Source: Verrucomicrobiota bacterium (GTDB lineage Bacteria > Verrucomicrobiota > Verrucomicrobiia > Verrucomicrobiales > Akkermansiaceae). Taken from it: 64,000 nt of DNA. The notes under the pieces are model-generated. The model did not search any database, had not been told where the DNA came from, and was given only the letters and a program-made list of their open reading frames with translations. The stretch spans positions 17,343 to 81,342 of the forward strand of contig JAFLEH010000035.1 of assembly GCA_017301995.1 (NCBI GenBank), in the 5' to 3' direction. Within the stretch, counting starts at the first letter, position 1. Each line of letters opens with the position of its first letter. Made by a program: the position numbers and the translations under genes. Shown here in pieces: positions 46,746 to 55,299 of the stretch.

Positions 46746-46832
46746 GGAGAGGTGGCTGAGTGGTCTAAGGCACCCGATTCGAAATCGGACGTGGGGTGAA
46801 ACTCACCGTGGGTTCAAATCCCACCCTCTCCG
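46746..46832 (+). tRNA. tRNA-Ser (CGA)
   Basis: The acceptor GGAGAGG pairs with CCTCTCC and the discriminator is G. The D arm reads TGGCTGAGTGGTCTAAGGCA, the anticodon stem-loop CCGATTCGAAATCGG carries CGA, a long variable arm is present (CGTGGGGTGAAACTCACCGTG) and the T arm is GGTTCAAATCC. The long variable arm and G73 are the serine identity elements. CCA is not encoded. Confidence 0.96.
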
Positions 46833-46997
46833 CGTGGTCCGGTCGTTTTCCGGCCTCGCCTGGCGGTCCTATCCGCCCTATCACCATCGCCCCGGAACCC
46901 GCGATCCTCTTGACGGAATTGTCGGAAAAGCGATCGAGCCGGCCTCTCCGGATCGTCTAACATCCATGACGGGGAATATTTCGTCTCGACATCACCA

Positions 46998-47040
46998 CGT
47001 ATTTACGATAAGCATCCGCCGCACGCGCGTATTTCCGATA
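46998..47040 (+). promoter_or_regulatory. Direct repeat CGTATTTmCGATA before the phosphoesterase start
   Basis: CGTATTTACGATA (46998-47010) and CGTATTTCCGATA (47028-47040) differ at one base and are exactly 30 bp apart, about three helical turns, on the same face of the DNA. The second copy abuts the ATG. This is the layout of an operator pair for a repressor; no known regulator was recognised. Confidence 0.4.
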
Positions 47041-47762
47041 TGAGGATAGCCCTTTTTGGTGACATTCATGCCAATCTCGAAGCCTTGGAGGCCGTCTTAG
47101 CCGACGCCTCGACCCAGGGTGTCACCGATTATGTGTGCATGGGGGACGTCGTTGGCTACAACCCGGATCCGGTCGCATGCATCGCAAAGATCCAGGAAAT
47201 GGGCTGCCCCACGATCAAGGGAAACCACGACGAAGATGCGTCCGGCTCCCATTCGCTCGACAGCATGAACCCGATCGCCGCGGCCGCCATGAAATGGACC
47301 CGCGAGCAACTTGACGACGATCACCGCCTATGGCTGCGCCAACTCCGGATGGTTCGCCAGATCGCCAGCTTCACCGTGGTTCACAGCACTTTGGACCAAC
47401 CGGCCCACTGGAACTATGTCACCAACCGCTTCGACGCGATGGCGAATTTTTCCTATCAATTCACCCAAGTGTGTTTCCACGGACACACCCACGTGCCACG
47501 CGTCTTCGTCAAGTCCGACAAAGTCTCCGAAGTCCCCGCCGAATCGATCATCATCGAGAAAAACGCCAAGTACTTCATCAATGTGGGCTCGGTAGGGCAG
47601 CCGCGCGACGGCGATTGGAGATCGTGCTACGCGATCTATGACACCGACCACCAGTTGGTGGTGTTCCGCCGCGTCGAATACGATATCGCCAAGACCCAGG
47701 CAAAGATTCTGGCCGCCGGATTGCCCCAGTCGCTGGCCGAGCGGATCGCGGACGGCCGCTGA
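47040..47762 (+). CDS. Metallophosphoesterase (YfcE/MJ0936-type)
   Basis: A 240-residue protein with the calcineurin-like metal motifs in order: 'LFGDIHANLEAL' (GDxH), 'CMGDVVGYNPDP' (GDxxG), 'IKGNHDE' (GNHD), 'VHSTL' and 'CFHGHTHVP' (GHTH), then 'NVGSVGQPRDGD'. This set is typical of small bacterial phosphodiesterases of COG0639/COG2129 type that bind two metals. The substrate is unknown. The start overlaps the second copy of a direct repeat that may be an operator. A squalene/phytoene synthase gene follows after 40 bp and could be co-transcribed. Confidence 0.92.
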   Translation: MRIALFGDIHANLEALEAVLADASTQGVTDYVCMGDVVGYNPDPVACIAKIQEMGCPTIKGNHDEDASGSHSLDSMNPIAAAAMKWTREQLDDDHRLWLRQLRMVRQIASFTVVHSTLDQPAHWNYVTNRFDAMANFSYQFTQVCFHGHTHVPRVFVKSDKVSEVPAESIIIEKNAKYFINVGSVGQPRDGDWRSCYAIYDTDHQLVVFRRVEYDIAKTQAKILAAGLPQSLAERIADGR

Positions 47763-47802
47763 ACCGGCACGGGGGCCATGCCCGTTAGAATCCATCCGAA
47801 CC

Positions 47803-48714
47803 ATGCCCGGCATTCCCCCCGTCTCACGGAGCAAAGGCGTGTCACGCTCGTTCTATCTGAGCTTGCGCCTGCTGCCCGCTCCGATGAGGAATGCCGCATC
47901 CATCGGCTACCTTCTGGCAAGAGCCAGCGACACCATCGCCGACAGCGCCGGGGCCTCCCCCGCAGACCGGCTTGCTGCCCTGCGGGATTATTCCCGGGCG
48001 GTCGGGGGCTCGATAGCCGCTTTCCCGTGCCCTGCGGATCTTATCTCAGGTATCCCCGATCCGCGCGAGAGGGCGTTGTTGGAGGAACTGCCCGGCTTGC
48101 TTGAATCGCTCGCTTTGCTGCCTGCGGCCGAACGCGATCTCGTTAGAGGGGTGGTCGCCACCATCATCGGCGGCCAGGAACTCGACCTCATCCGCTTTGG
48201 CAACGCCACCGCGGCGCATCCGGTCGCGCTTTCGGACGGAGCCGCCCTAACCGACTACACCTGGCGGGTCGCCGGTTGTGTCGGCGAATTCTGGACCAAG
48301 CTCGGATTTCTGACATTGGGCGAACGTTTTTCCGGCGCCGCCCCTGAAATGCTCCTGCCGCTGGCCCGCGATTACGGGACCGGACTCCAGCTCGTCAACA
48401 TCCTCCGCGATTTGCCGCGCGATCTTGCCGCCGGAAGGTGTTATCTTCCGGTCGCCAATCCGCTGGACAAAGATAGGTTGTTGGATTCGCATCGCGTGTG
48501 GCACGCAAAAGCCCGCGCGGCGGTCGCGCAGGGACTGGCATATGCCGACTCGCTGCGTTCCCGCCGTCAGCGAGCCGCCTCGGTTCTGCCCGCGCTGATC
48601 GCGGAAGAAACACTGGATCTGCTGGAAAACGCCGACTGGAAAACTTTGGAATCCCGTGTCAAAGTTCCCCGCCGCCGGATCTATCCATTGCTGGCGCGCG
48701 CGTTTTTCAAGTGA
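47803..48714 (+). CDS. Squalene/phytoene synthase family protein
   Basis: A 303-residue protein from the ATG at 47803. The first Asp-rich motif is 'RASDTIADS', near residue 43, after 'GVSRSFYLSLRLLP'; the second is 'YGTGLQLVNILRDLPRDLAAGRCYLP', with the NxxRDxxxD pattern that binds the diphosphate-Mg2+ of the isoprenoid substrates. The length fits HpnC/HpnD or CrtB-type enzymes that join two C15 or C20 prenyl diphosphates head to head. No hpnE, shc or crt gene is adjacent, so squalene, hydroxysqualene and phytoene cannot be told apart. Confidence 0.9.
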   Translation: MPGIPPVSRSKGVSRSFYLSLRLLPAPMRNAASIGYLLARASDTIADSAGASPADRLAALRDYSRAVGGSIAAFPCPADLISGIPDPRERALLEELPGLLESLALLPAAERDLVRGVVATIIGGQELDLIRFGNATAAHPVALSDGAALTDYTWRVAGCVGEFWTKLGFLTLGERFSGAAPEMLLPLARDYGTGLQLVNILRDLPRDLAAGRCYLPVANPLDKDRLLDSHRVWHAKARAAVAQGLAYADSLRSRRQRAASVLPALIAEETLDLLENADWKTLESRVKVPRRRIYPLLARAFFK

Positions 48715-48733
48715 TCCCGAACCCATCCGATCC

Positions 48734-49585
48734 ATGAACATCCAACGCCCCATACTGACAATCCTCGGTACCCTGTTTCTCGCGACGCTGAGCCATGCCC
48801 AAAAGACGGACGGACCGCCGCCGGACGAGAAGCGGATCTACAAGGAAGCCGGAGCCAAAAAGCTGGAGATCTGGGTCTGGAAACCCGCCGGATGGAAAGC
48901 GGACGACAAGCGCTCCGCGATCATCTTCTATCACGGAGGCGGGTGGAGAAGCGGCAGTCCGACCGCGTTTTCCCGGCAGTGCGCGCGACTCGCGGAGCGC
49001 GGAATGGTGGGGTTTTCGGTGCAATACCGCCTGACCTCGCAACCGGGAATCACGATCGAAGACTGCGTCAAGGACGCCAAATCCGCGTTCCGTTGGGTGA
49101 AAGGCCATGCCGCGGAATTGGGGGTGGATCCCACGAAGATCGCGGCTGGCGGCGGGTCCGCGGGAGGCCATCTCGCGGCGGCGCTCGCGACCTTGGATGA
49201 TATCAACGACCCCAGCGACAACACCGGCATCAGCACGGTCCCCGTGGCTTTGGCGCTCTTCAATCCGGGGGTAAAACTCGATTTCAAGGGAGCCGAGCGC
49301 GTCGCTTCCCGGCCCAAAGCCGAACTGCTCAGACTGAGCCCCTATCACCACCTCAAAGCCGGACATCCGCCGACCCTCATCCTTCATGGCGACGCGGACA
49401 CCACCGTTCCCATCCAGACCGCGCACGATTACGCGGCCAAGATCAAGGAACTCGGAGGACAGGCGGAAGTGACCGTATCGGCAGGGCAAGGACACGGTTT
49501 TTTCAACCGCTCCCCCCACTTCGAGCAAACCCTGAAACAAACCGAAGGGTTCCTCGAGAAACAAAAGCTGCTGGCGGTTCCCTAA
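48734..49585 (+). CDS. Secreted alpha/beta-hydrolase (BD-FAE-like esterase)
   Basis: A 283-residue protein with a signal peptide ending 'LSHAQ'. The HGGGW motif ('IIFYHGGGWRSGS') forms the oxyanion hole; the nucleophile elbow is 'AAGGGSAGGHLA' (GGSAG), the acid Asp lies in 'LILHGDADTTVP' and the His in 'GQGHGFFNRSP'. These features are those of the HSL-like/BD-FAE group, which often deacylates plant polysaccharides. It starts 19 bp after the prenyl synthase gene. The secreted nature makes a role in carbohydrate ester cleavage more likely than one in isoprenoid metabolism. Confidence 0.92.
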   Translation: MNIQRPILTILGTLFLATLSHAQKTDGPPPDEKRIYKEAGAKKLEIWVWKPAGWKADDKRSAIIFYHGGGWRSGSPTAFSRQCARLAERGMVGFSVQYRLTSQPGITIEDCVKDAKSAFRWVKGHAAELGVDPTKIAAGGGSAGGHLAAALATLDDINDPSDNTGISTVPVALALFNPGVKLDFKGAERVASRPKAELLRLSPYHHLKAGHPPTLILHGDADTTVPIQTAHDYAAKIKELGGQAEVTVSAGQGHGFFNRSPHFEQTLKQTEGFLEKQKLLAVP

Positions 49586-49625
49586 CCGAATATCCTCCTG
49601 AATCATCCGCCGGATCCGGCGGTTC

Positions 49626-50822
49626 TCAAAGCCTGCCGATACAATCCGCAAGGTAGGCGTATTCCTCGATCCGGTTGTGCAGGTGGGCTGAAACCCGAAA
49701 GCAGCGGACTCCGTTGCAGCGGACGAACGGGACCTCGATCCGGAATTCGTGATAGAGCCGGAGTTGCTCCGGGGCCACCGGACCTTGGAAGGTCACAGGT
49801 TGGAACCGACCCGGCAACGGCACGGTCGCCATGCTGCCCAACATTTCCTCCGGGCAGGGCGCTTCCACACCCAGCCGGTCCAACAAGAGGCGCCTCGCCT
49901 CCCTAACCAGCGAACGGTTGCGATCCCTAACATCCTTCCACCCGCCGGGCAGCAGACCGCCGACGAACTCCAACACCGGCGCGAGGCACATCCACGGAGT
50001 CGGGTCCCAGGTTCCGGGCCAGTCGAAACGGTCCTGAAACGCGGTATAACCCGGCCTCGGCGTATTGTTTCCATGGCTCACCACGGCCGGCTGGAGCGCT
50101 TCCTGCATGTCCTCGCGCGCCCACAGAAACGCGCAGCCTTTCGGAGCGCACGGCCATTTGTGGAGGTTCCCGCAATACCACGAGGCACCCAACCTGGATA
50201 GATCAGGCTCCAGCATCCCCGGCGCGTGGGCGCCATCCACCAACACCCGGATTCCCCGGCTTTCCAACTCTCCGACAATCCGCCCGACCGGTAACACGAG
50301 CGCCGAACCGCTGGTCACGTGATCGATCATCGCATAGCGGGTCCGGGGTGTCACGGCGGCCATCACCGCGGCAACCACCTCGTCGTCCGATCCCACCGGA
50401 AACGGCAGATCGGCCACGGTCACCTCGGCCTCCGCGCGGGTAGCAACGACCTCAAGCGCGTTGCGGCAGGCGTTGTAATCGTGGCTGGTGGTTAGAACGC
50501 GGTCTCCGGGTTCCAGTTTCCACGACCGGGCGGCCGCGTTGACCGCCGTGGTCGCGTTGGAGACCGGGACCAGGTCACATGGCCGGGCTCCGAGAAATCG
50601 CGCCAGTGCCGATCGCCCCGGAGCCATCCGCTCGTCGTATCGGCGGTGCAGAAACTCAATCGGAGAGGCTTCCATCAGCCCGCGCAGCTCGCGTTGGAGT
50701 TCCAGGATGGGAATCGGGCAGGCACCGAACGACCCGTGGTTCAGAAAAACCAGATCCGATGCCAACGCCCAATGGCGGCGCAACGGCGCTTGCGGTGGTG
50801 GAGCGGGAACGGAAACAAACAT
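49626..50822 (-). CDS. Class V aminotransferase, isopenicillin-N-epimerase-like
   Basis: A 398-residue PLP enzyme. 'FLNHGSFGACP' at the N-terminus is typical of the CefD/egtE-like group; 'NATTAVN' binds PLP phosphate, 'VLVDGAHAPGM' gives the PLP-nitrogen Asp, and the Schiff-base Lys is in 'GNLHKWPCAPKG'. Family members racemise, desulfurate or cleave amino acid derivatives (CefD epimerase, EgtE C-S lyase, cysteine desulfurase-like enzymes). No egtB/D partner is adjacent, so the substrate remains open. The gene stands between two plus-strand genes. Confidence 0.92.
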   Translation of the reverse strand: MFVSVPAPPPQAPLRRHWALASDLVFLNHGSFGACPIPILELQRELRGLMEASPIEFLHRRYDERMAPGRSALARFLGARPCDLVPVSNATTAVNAAARSWKLEPGDRVLTTSHDYNACRNALEVVATRAEAEVTVADLPFPVGSDDEVVAAVMAAVTPRTRYAMIDHVTSGSALVLPVGRIVGELESRGIRVLVDGAHAPGMLEPDLSRLGASWYCGNLHKWPCAPKGCAFLWAREDMQEALQPAVVSHGNNTPRPGYTAFQDRFDWPGTWDPTPWMCLAPVLEFVGGLLPGGWKDVRDRNRSLVREARRLLLDRLGVEAPCPEEMLGSMATVPLPGRFQPVTFQGPVAPEQLRLYHEFRIEVPFVRCNGVRCFRVSAHLHNRIEEYAYLADCIGRL

Positions 50823-50932
50823 GGCACTCGGCTAACGGCCCGAGCCTGCCTTTGGCGGATCCTGTTTTCAATCCGAAATCCTCCTTTACACCCCTTCATT
50901 CGACATCCATCTTTCCCCCGAACAGGAAAACC

Positions 50933-51847
50933 ATGAAAACTCCACACATTTTGGGCAAATTGGGCCGGATCGGACTGGCAGCCATTATCGGGACTTGCAC
51001 GATCACCAGCATGGCGGCCGCCGAAACCGGAGCCGAAAAGCTCGGCTGGGAACTCGCGGTGCATTCGTACACCTTCCAGAAATTCTCGATTTACGACGCG
51101 ATCGACAAGACCGCCGCGCTCGGCATCAAGCACATGAGCGTTTCCGGCGGGGTCAACCTGATGGAGGACGGCAAGCTCCAGCGGGCCAGCACCCCCGACC
51201 TGCAGCCGTCCGAATACGACGCGATCCTCGCCCGGATGAAGGAAAAGGGAATCGTCCCGGAATTCGTCAACATGGGCGTGGTGAAGCCGTCCGCCAACGA
51301 GGCCGAAAGCCGAAAGCTGTTCGCCGCCGCCAAGCGCCTCGGCATCAAGGTGCTCGTCACCGAACCGGAGACCCACGGCAAGATGGAAGAACTTCCGAAA
51401 GTGATGGATGTCGTCGAAAAACTCGCCAAAGAATATAACATCAAGGTGGCCATCCACAACCACCCCGGCCCGCAGAATTTCTACTGGAAACCGGAGACCG
51501 TGCTGGCCGCCGTGCAGGGCCGCAGCCCGCTGCTGGGCGCCTGCGCCGACGTGGGTCACTGGGTGCGCTCCGGTCTCGATCCGGTGGAATGCCTCCGCAA
51601 ACTCGAAGGACGCATCATCTGCCTGCATTTCAAGGACCTCAACGAGAAAAGCCCCAAAGCCCACGACGTGCCCTGGGGCACCGGCATCAGCAACGTCAAG
51701 GCGATGATGGCCGAACTGAAACGCCAGAAATTCCGCGGCGCGTTCTGCGTGGAATACGAATATCACTGGGAGAACTCCGCTCCGGAAATCGGCAAGTGCG
51801 CCGAGTTCTTCAACGCCACCTGCGAGGAATTGGCCGCCGCCAAGTAA
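50933..51847 (+). CDS. Secreted sugar phosphate isomerase/epimerase-like TIM barrel
   Basis: A 304-residue protein with a signal peptide (residues 1-30, ending 'SMAAAE'). The mature part is an AP-endonuclease-2/xylose-isomerase-like barrel: 'GWELAVHSYTFQKFS', 'VAIHNHPGP' and 'LGACADVGHWVRSG' hold candidate metal ligands, as do 'ICLHFKDL' and 'FCVEYEYHWENS'. Exported members are frequent in Verrucomicrobiota and Planctomycetota and often lack a known substrate; several isomerise 3-keto sugars or myo-inositol derivatives. The next gene starts 8 bp after the stop. Confidence 0.9.
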   Translation: MKTPHILGKLGRIGLAAIIGTCTITSMAAAETGAEKLGWELAVHSYTFQKFSIYDAIDKTAALGIKHMSVSGGVNLMEDGKLQRASTPDLQPSEYDAILARMKEKGIVPEFVNMGVVKPSANEAESRKLFAAAKRLGIKVLVTEPETHGKMEELPKVMDVVEKLAKEYNIKVAIHNHPGPQNFYWKPETVLAAVQGRSPLLGACADVGHWVRSGLDPVECLRKLEGRIICLHFKDLNEKSPKAHDVPWGTGISNVKAMMAELKRQKFRGAFCVEYEYHWENSAPEIGKCAEFFNATCEELAAAK

Positions 51848-51855
51848 CCCGCACC

Positions 51856-53148
51856 ATGCCCAACCGGTTCTATCACGAATTCGATTTGGAACGACTTTCG
51901 GGAAAACTCCCGGAGGACGACTATCGCACGCCGTTCCAGACCGATCGCGACCGGGTGCTGCACACACCCACGTTCCGCCGCCTCCAGAACAAAACCCAAG
52001 TCTTCTGGAGCGGCGAATACGATTTCTATCGGACCCGGCTGACCCACTCGCTCGAGGTCGCGCAAATCGGCAAGTCGATCTGTTACTGGCTCAAGAGCCG
52101 CACGGACGGCCCTCTATCCGACGATTTCCACGTCGATCCCGACCTGGTGGAGGCGGTGTGCCTATCGCACGACCTCGGCCACCCGCCGTTCGGCCACGCG
52201 GGCGAGCGCACACTCAATCATCTGCTCGCCGGCTATGGTGGCTTCGAAGGCAACGCCCAAACCCTCCGCTTGCTGACCCAGCGGATCTTTTCCGCCAGAC
52301 GCACCGGCATGGACCCCACCCGCGCGTTCATGGATGGCGTGCTCAAATACAAATCGCTCTGGTCCGACCTGAAAGCCGCGGAAGGCGGTCCGCCCGCCCA
52401 TCATTTCCTCTACGACGACCAATCCCCCCTGCTCGCCTGGGCGATGGGCGGAATGCCGTTTCCTGACGATCTAACGCCCGGCCCGGTCCGAGACAGCCTG
52501 AAGTCGATCGAGTGCCAGATCATGGACTGGGCGGACGACACCGCCTACTCGCTCAACGATCTATCCGACAGCGTGCGCGCCGGTTTTCTAACCATCGAAC
52601 GGATCGAGGCATGGTCGGAACGCACCGGGCGGAGCACCGGCGAAGGCACCCCACTGGGCGATCTGCTGCGCGCGATCCGGCAACGGCGGATGGATCCTTT
52701 CGTCGGAAAACGGATCGGGCGCTACATCAAGGCCGCCAGCCTAACCGAGGCACGCGGTTTTCTCAGCGCCACCAGCCACCGCTACGCGTGGCGGTTGGTC
52801 GTGGATGAAGCCGTCCTGGCCGAATGCCGGTTGTTCAAACAGCTCGCTTTCGAGGTGGTTTTCCTCTCGCCGCAGTTGAAACAGTTGGAGCACAAGGGCA
52901 GCCGGATGCTGCGCCAGTTGTGGGAACTTCTGGTCCACCGCTACGTGCACAACGGCCGGATCGACGGCCAGGATTTCCAACTGCTCCCGGCCGACACCGC
53001 CGCTGAAATCGCGTCCGCACAGGACGAAGCCGGACGCGCCCGGTTGGTTTGCGATTTTCTGGCCGGCATGACCGACGGCTATGCCGCCCGCACCTACAAG
53101 CGGCTCTTCATGCCCGACTTCGGCTCGATCGGCGACTTGGTGGGGTGA
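51856..53148 (+). CDS. dgt: Deoxyguanosinetriphosphate triphosphohydrolase (dGTPase)
   Basis: A 430-residue HD-domain protein of the long dGTPase type. 'DYRTPFQTDRDRVLHTPTFRRLQNKTQVF' opens the family; metal residues are His in 'RTRLTHSLEVAQIG' and His-Asp in 'CLSHDLGHPPFGHAGE', with the distal Asp in 'MDWADDTAYSLNDLSD'. It cleaves dGTP to deoxyguanosine and triphosphate and may act against other dNTPs. It lies 8 bp behind the secreted epimerase gene, probably by simple proximity. Confidence 0.95.
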   Translation: MPNRFYHEFDLERLSGKLPEDDYRTPFQTDRDRVLHTPTFRRLQNKTQVFWSGEYDFYRTRLTHSLEVAQIGKSICYWLKSRTDGPLSDDFHVDPDLVEAVCLSHDLGHPPFGHAGERTLNHLLAGYGGFEGNAQTLRLLTQRIFSARRTGMDPTRAFMDGVLKYKSLWSDLKAAEGGPPAHHFLYDDQSPLLAWAMGGMPFPDDLTPGPVRDSLKSIECQIMDWADDTAYSLNDLSDSVRAGFLTIERIEAWSERTGRSTGEGTPLGDLLRAIRQRRMDPFVGKRIGRYIKAASLTEARGFLSATSHRYAWRLVVDEAVLAECRLFKQLAFEVVFLSPQLKQLEHKGSRMLRQLWELLVHRYVHNGRIDGQDFQLLPADTAAEIASAQDEAGRARLVCDFLAGMTDGYAARTYKRLFMPDFGSIGDLVG

Positions 53149-53190
53149 TGGCGGCCGGATTGATGGTTAGAAGACCATCCCCCGCGAACG

Positions 53191-54042
53191 TTAGAGAATC
53201 TCCGCGATGAACGGCTGTTTGCGGAAGATCGTGAACGCTTCGGGTTCCTCGCCGGTGCCGATGAACCGCGGCGCGATGCCGAGTTGGTCGAAGATGGTCA
53301 CCGCGATACCGCCTTTTCCGGAGCCGTCGAGTTTGGTGACGATCAGTCCGTCCAGCGGACTGGCCTTGTGAAACTCCCGCGCCTGCTGGAGCGCGTTGGT
53401 GCCGGTGGTGGCGTCCACCACCAACAACGTCAGATGTGGCGACGTGGGATCCTGTTTGGCCAGGGTGCGGCGGATTTTTCCCAGTTCCTCCATCAGATTG
53501 TGCCGGGTGTGAAGCCGCCCGGCGGTGTCGCAGATCAGAAACTGCGTCCCGTCGGCGATCGCTTTCTGATGGGCGTGATAACAAACCGACGAAGGGTCGG
53601 CGTTCGGGTTGCCGGTGACGACGGGCAAGTCGAGGCGCTCGCCCCAGCGCTGGAGCTGCTCCACGGCTGCGGCGCGGAACGTATCGGCCGCGGCGAGCAC
53701 CACCGTGCGGCCGCGCTCGCGAAGCCACAGGCCGAGTTTGGCCGACGAAGTCGTCTTGCCGGTGCCATTCACGCCCACCACCAGAATCACGAACGGCTTT
53801 CCGTCAATCCGCGGCTCCGGTGCCAGCGTATCGTCTGGGAGCTTCTCCAACAGATGCGTCCGCGTGGTTTCCACCACATCCTCGGCGGAGATCGCGCGAC
53901 CCAGCGCGCGCAGATCATCGATGATCGCGGTGGCGGTTTTCACCCCCAGATCGGCGGCGATCAGGTCGGCCTCGAGATCGTCCCAGTCGATCTCGGCTCG
54001 GTTGGCGATGCGGTTGAAGAGGGATTTGAAGAAGCCGGCCAT
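53191..54042 (-). CDS. ftsY: Signal recognition particle receptor FtsY
   Basis: A 283-residue protein. The NG domain is complete: P-loop 'GVNGTGKTTSSAKL', 'AADTFRAAAVEQL' (G2), 'DTAGRLHTRHNLMEEL' (G3), 'TKLDGSGKGG' (G4) and 'PRFIGTGEEPEAF' (G5). The acidic A domain of E. coli FtsY is absent, leaving a short amphipathic N-terminus ('MAGFFKSLFNRIAN') for membrane contact, the minimal form found in many phyla. FtsY receives ribosome-SRP complexes at the membrane. The G5 region has the unusual continuation 'TIFRKQPFIAEIL', a little different from the common 'DLxxF' ending. Confidence 0.96.
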   Translation of the reverse strand: MAGFFKSLFNRIANRAEIDWDDLEADLIAADLGVKTATAIIDDLRALGRAISAEDVVETTRTHLLEKLPDDTLAPEPRIDGKPFVILVVGVNGTGKTTSSAKLGLWLRERGRTVVLAAADTFRAAAVEQLQRWGERLDLPVVTGNPNADPSSVCYHAHQKAIADGTQFLICDTAGRLHTRHNLMEELGKIRRTLAKQDPTSPHLTLLVVDATTGTNALQQAREFHKASPLDGLIVTKLDGSGKGGIAVTIFDQLGIAPRFIGTGEEPEAFTIFRKQPFIAEIL

Positions 54043-54111
54043 GGATGGGGTAGAATCTGAAATGCTGAATTGCTGAATTGCTGGAATCTCGGAGGATTGG
54101 GGTGCGCCGGG

Positions 54112-55284
54112 TTAGGGTGGCGGGGCGGGAGAATCGTGGAGCATCCGGATTTCGCGGGCAAGTTGTTTCACATCGTCGGGATCGTGGGCGGCGGAGAGGC
54201 TCACCCGCAGGCGTGCCTTGCCGCGCGGCACGGTGGGATAGCGGATGGCGGGCACCAGCATTCCGAGGGCCTCAAGCGCGGCGGAGGCGGCCAAGGCATC
54301 CTCACTCCGGCCTAACACAATCGGCTGGATCGCCGTCGCGGACGCGGATCCGCCACCGGATTCCCGGCGGAACAGCGCGATCCGGTCGGATAGGTCGCCC
54401 CGCAGCCGCGCGCCATCGGCAGACCGCACCAGATCCAGCGCGGCGGCGGCGGCATAGGCCACGGCGGGTGGCGGAGCGGTGGAGAAAACGAATGACCGCG
54501 CCCGGTTCACCAGCAGGTCGATCCAATCGCGCGACGCCGCCAGGTAGCCTCCGGATAGACCGAATGCTTTGCTGAAAGTGCCCATTTGGAAGGTGACCCG
54601 GCCTTGAAGTCCCTCAGCCTCCGCAAGGCCCATCCCCGTCGCGCCAAGCGCTCCCGCCGCGTGGGCCTCGTCCACTAACAGCAGCGCGCCGTGTCGTTCG
54701 GTTAGCCCGACGATTTCCCGCAGCGGGCAGACATCGCCGTCCATGCTGAAAACCGACTCGGTGACCACCAGCACCCGGGCCTTGGCGTCTTTGGCGCGGA
54801 TTGAGGCTAACAAGCGATCCAGTTTTCCGGCATCGTTGTGGGGAAACACCCGCAGCGTGGCCCCGGAAAGGCGGGCGCCATCCACCAGACAGGCGTGGGA
54901 CAGCTTGTCCAACACCACGAAGTCCCCCTTCCCCACCACCGCGGGAATCGTTCCCACGGCCGTGGCGAAGCCCGATGAAAACGCCAGTGCGGCGCCGGAT
55001 TGCTTGGCATCCGCAAGCCGCTCCTCCAGCAACGCGTGCGGCGGTTGCGTACCGCACACCAACCGCGATGCCGTGGACCCCGCGCCGTAACGGCGCACCC
55101 CCTCTATCAGCGCCGCCGCCAGAACCGGATGCCCGGCCAACCCGAGGTAATCGTTGGAGGCGAAATTGAGCAAGCTCCGTCCGCCTCGGCCGACCCTAAC
55201 ACCCGGCGCGGTTTCCAACGGCCGCAAGGTGCGGAGCAGTCCGTCCGCTCGCAACTGGCTGAGGATTTCCGCGGGCTCGGTCAA
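54112..55284 (-). CDS. bioF: 8-amino-7-oxononanoate synthase family (BioF/KBL) PLP enzyme
   Basis: A 390-residue alpha-oxoamine synthase. 'LLNFASNDYLGLAGHP' at the N-terminus, 'LLVDEAHAAGALG' (PLP-N Asp) and the Schiff-base 'MGTFSKAFGLSGGYLAAS' are the family hallmarks. The length and 'GSTASRLVCGTQPPHALLEE' fit BioF better than KBL or serine palmitoyltransferase. BioF condenses pimeloyl-thioester with alanine in biotin synthesis. The start codon is TTG (55284), as no ATG lies in frame nearby. The carboxypeptidase gene ends 15 bp upstream on the same strand, so the two may be one transcript. No other bio gene is seen, which keeps the symbol tentative. Confidence 0.88.
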   Translation of the reverse strand: MTEPAEILSQLRADGLLRTLRPLETAPGVRVGRGGRSLLNFASNDYLGLAGHPVLAAALIEGVRRYGAGSTASRLVCGTQPPHALLEERLADAKQSGAALAFSSGFATAVGTIPAVVGKGDFVVLDKLSHACLVDGARLSGATLRVFPHNDAGKLDRLLASIRAKDAKARVLVVTESVFSMDGDVCPLREIVGLTERHGALLLVDEAHAAGALGATGMGLAEAEGLQGRVTFQMGTFSKAFGLSGGYLAASRDWIDLLVNRARSFVFSTAPPPAVAYAAAAALDLVRSADGARLRGDLSDRIALFRRESGGGSASATAIQPIVLGRSEDALAASAALEALGMLVPAIRYPTVPRGKARLRVSLSAAHDPDDVKQLAREIRMLHDSPAPPP

Positions 55285-55299
55285 TTCGGCGGTTCGTTG

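Noticed and set aside
54112..55284. A biotin operon around bioF
   Set aside because: No bioA, bioB, bioD or pimeloyl-synthesis gene is adjacent; the neighbour is a peptidoglycan carboxypeptidase.
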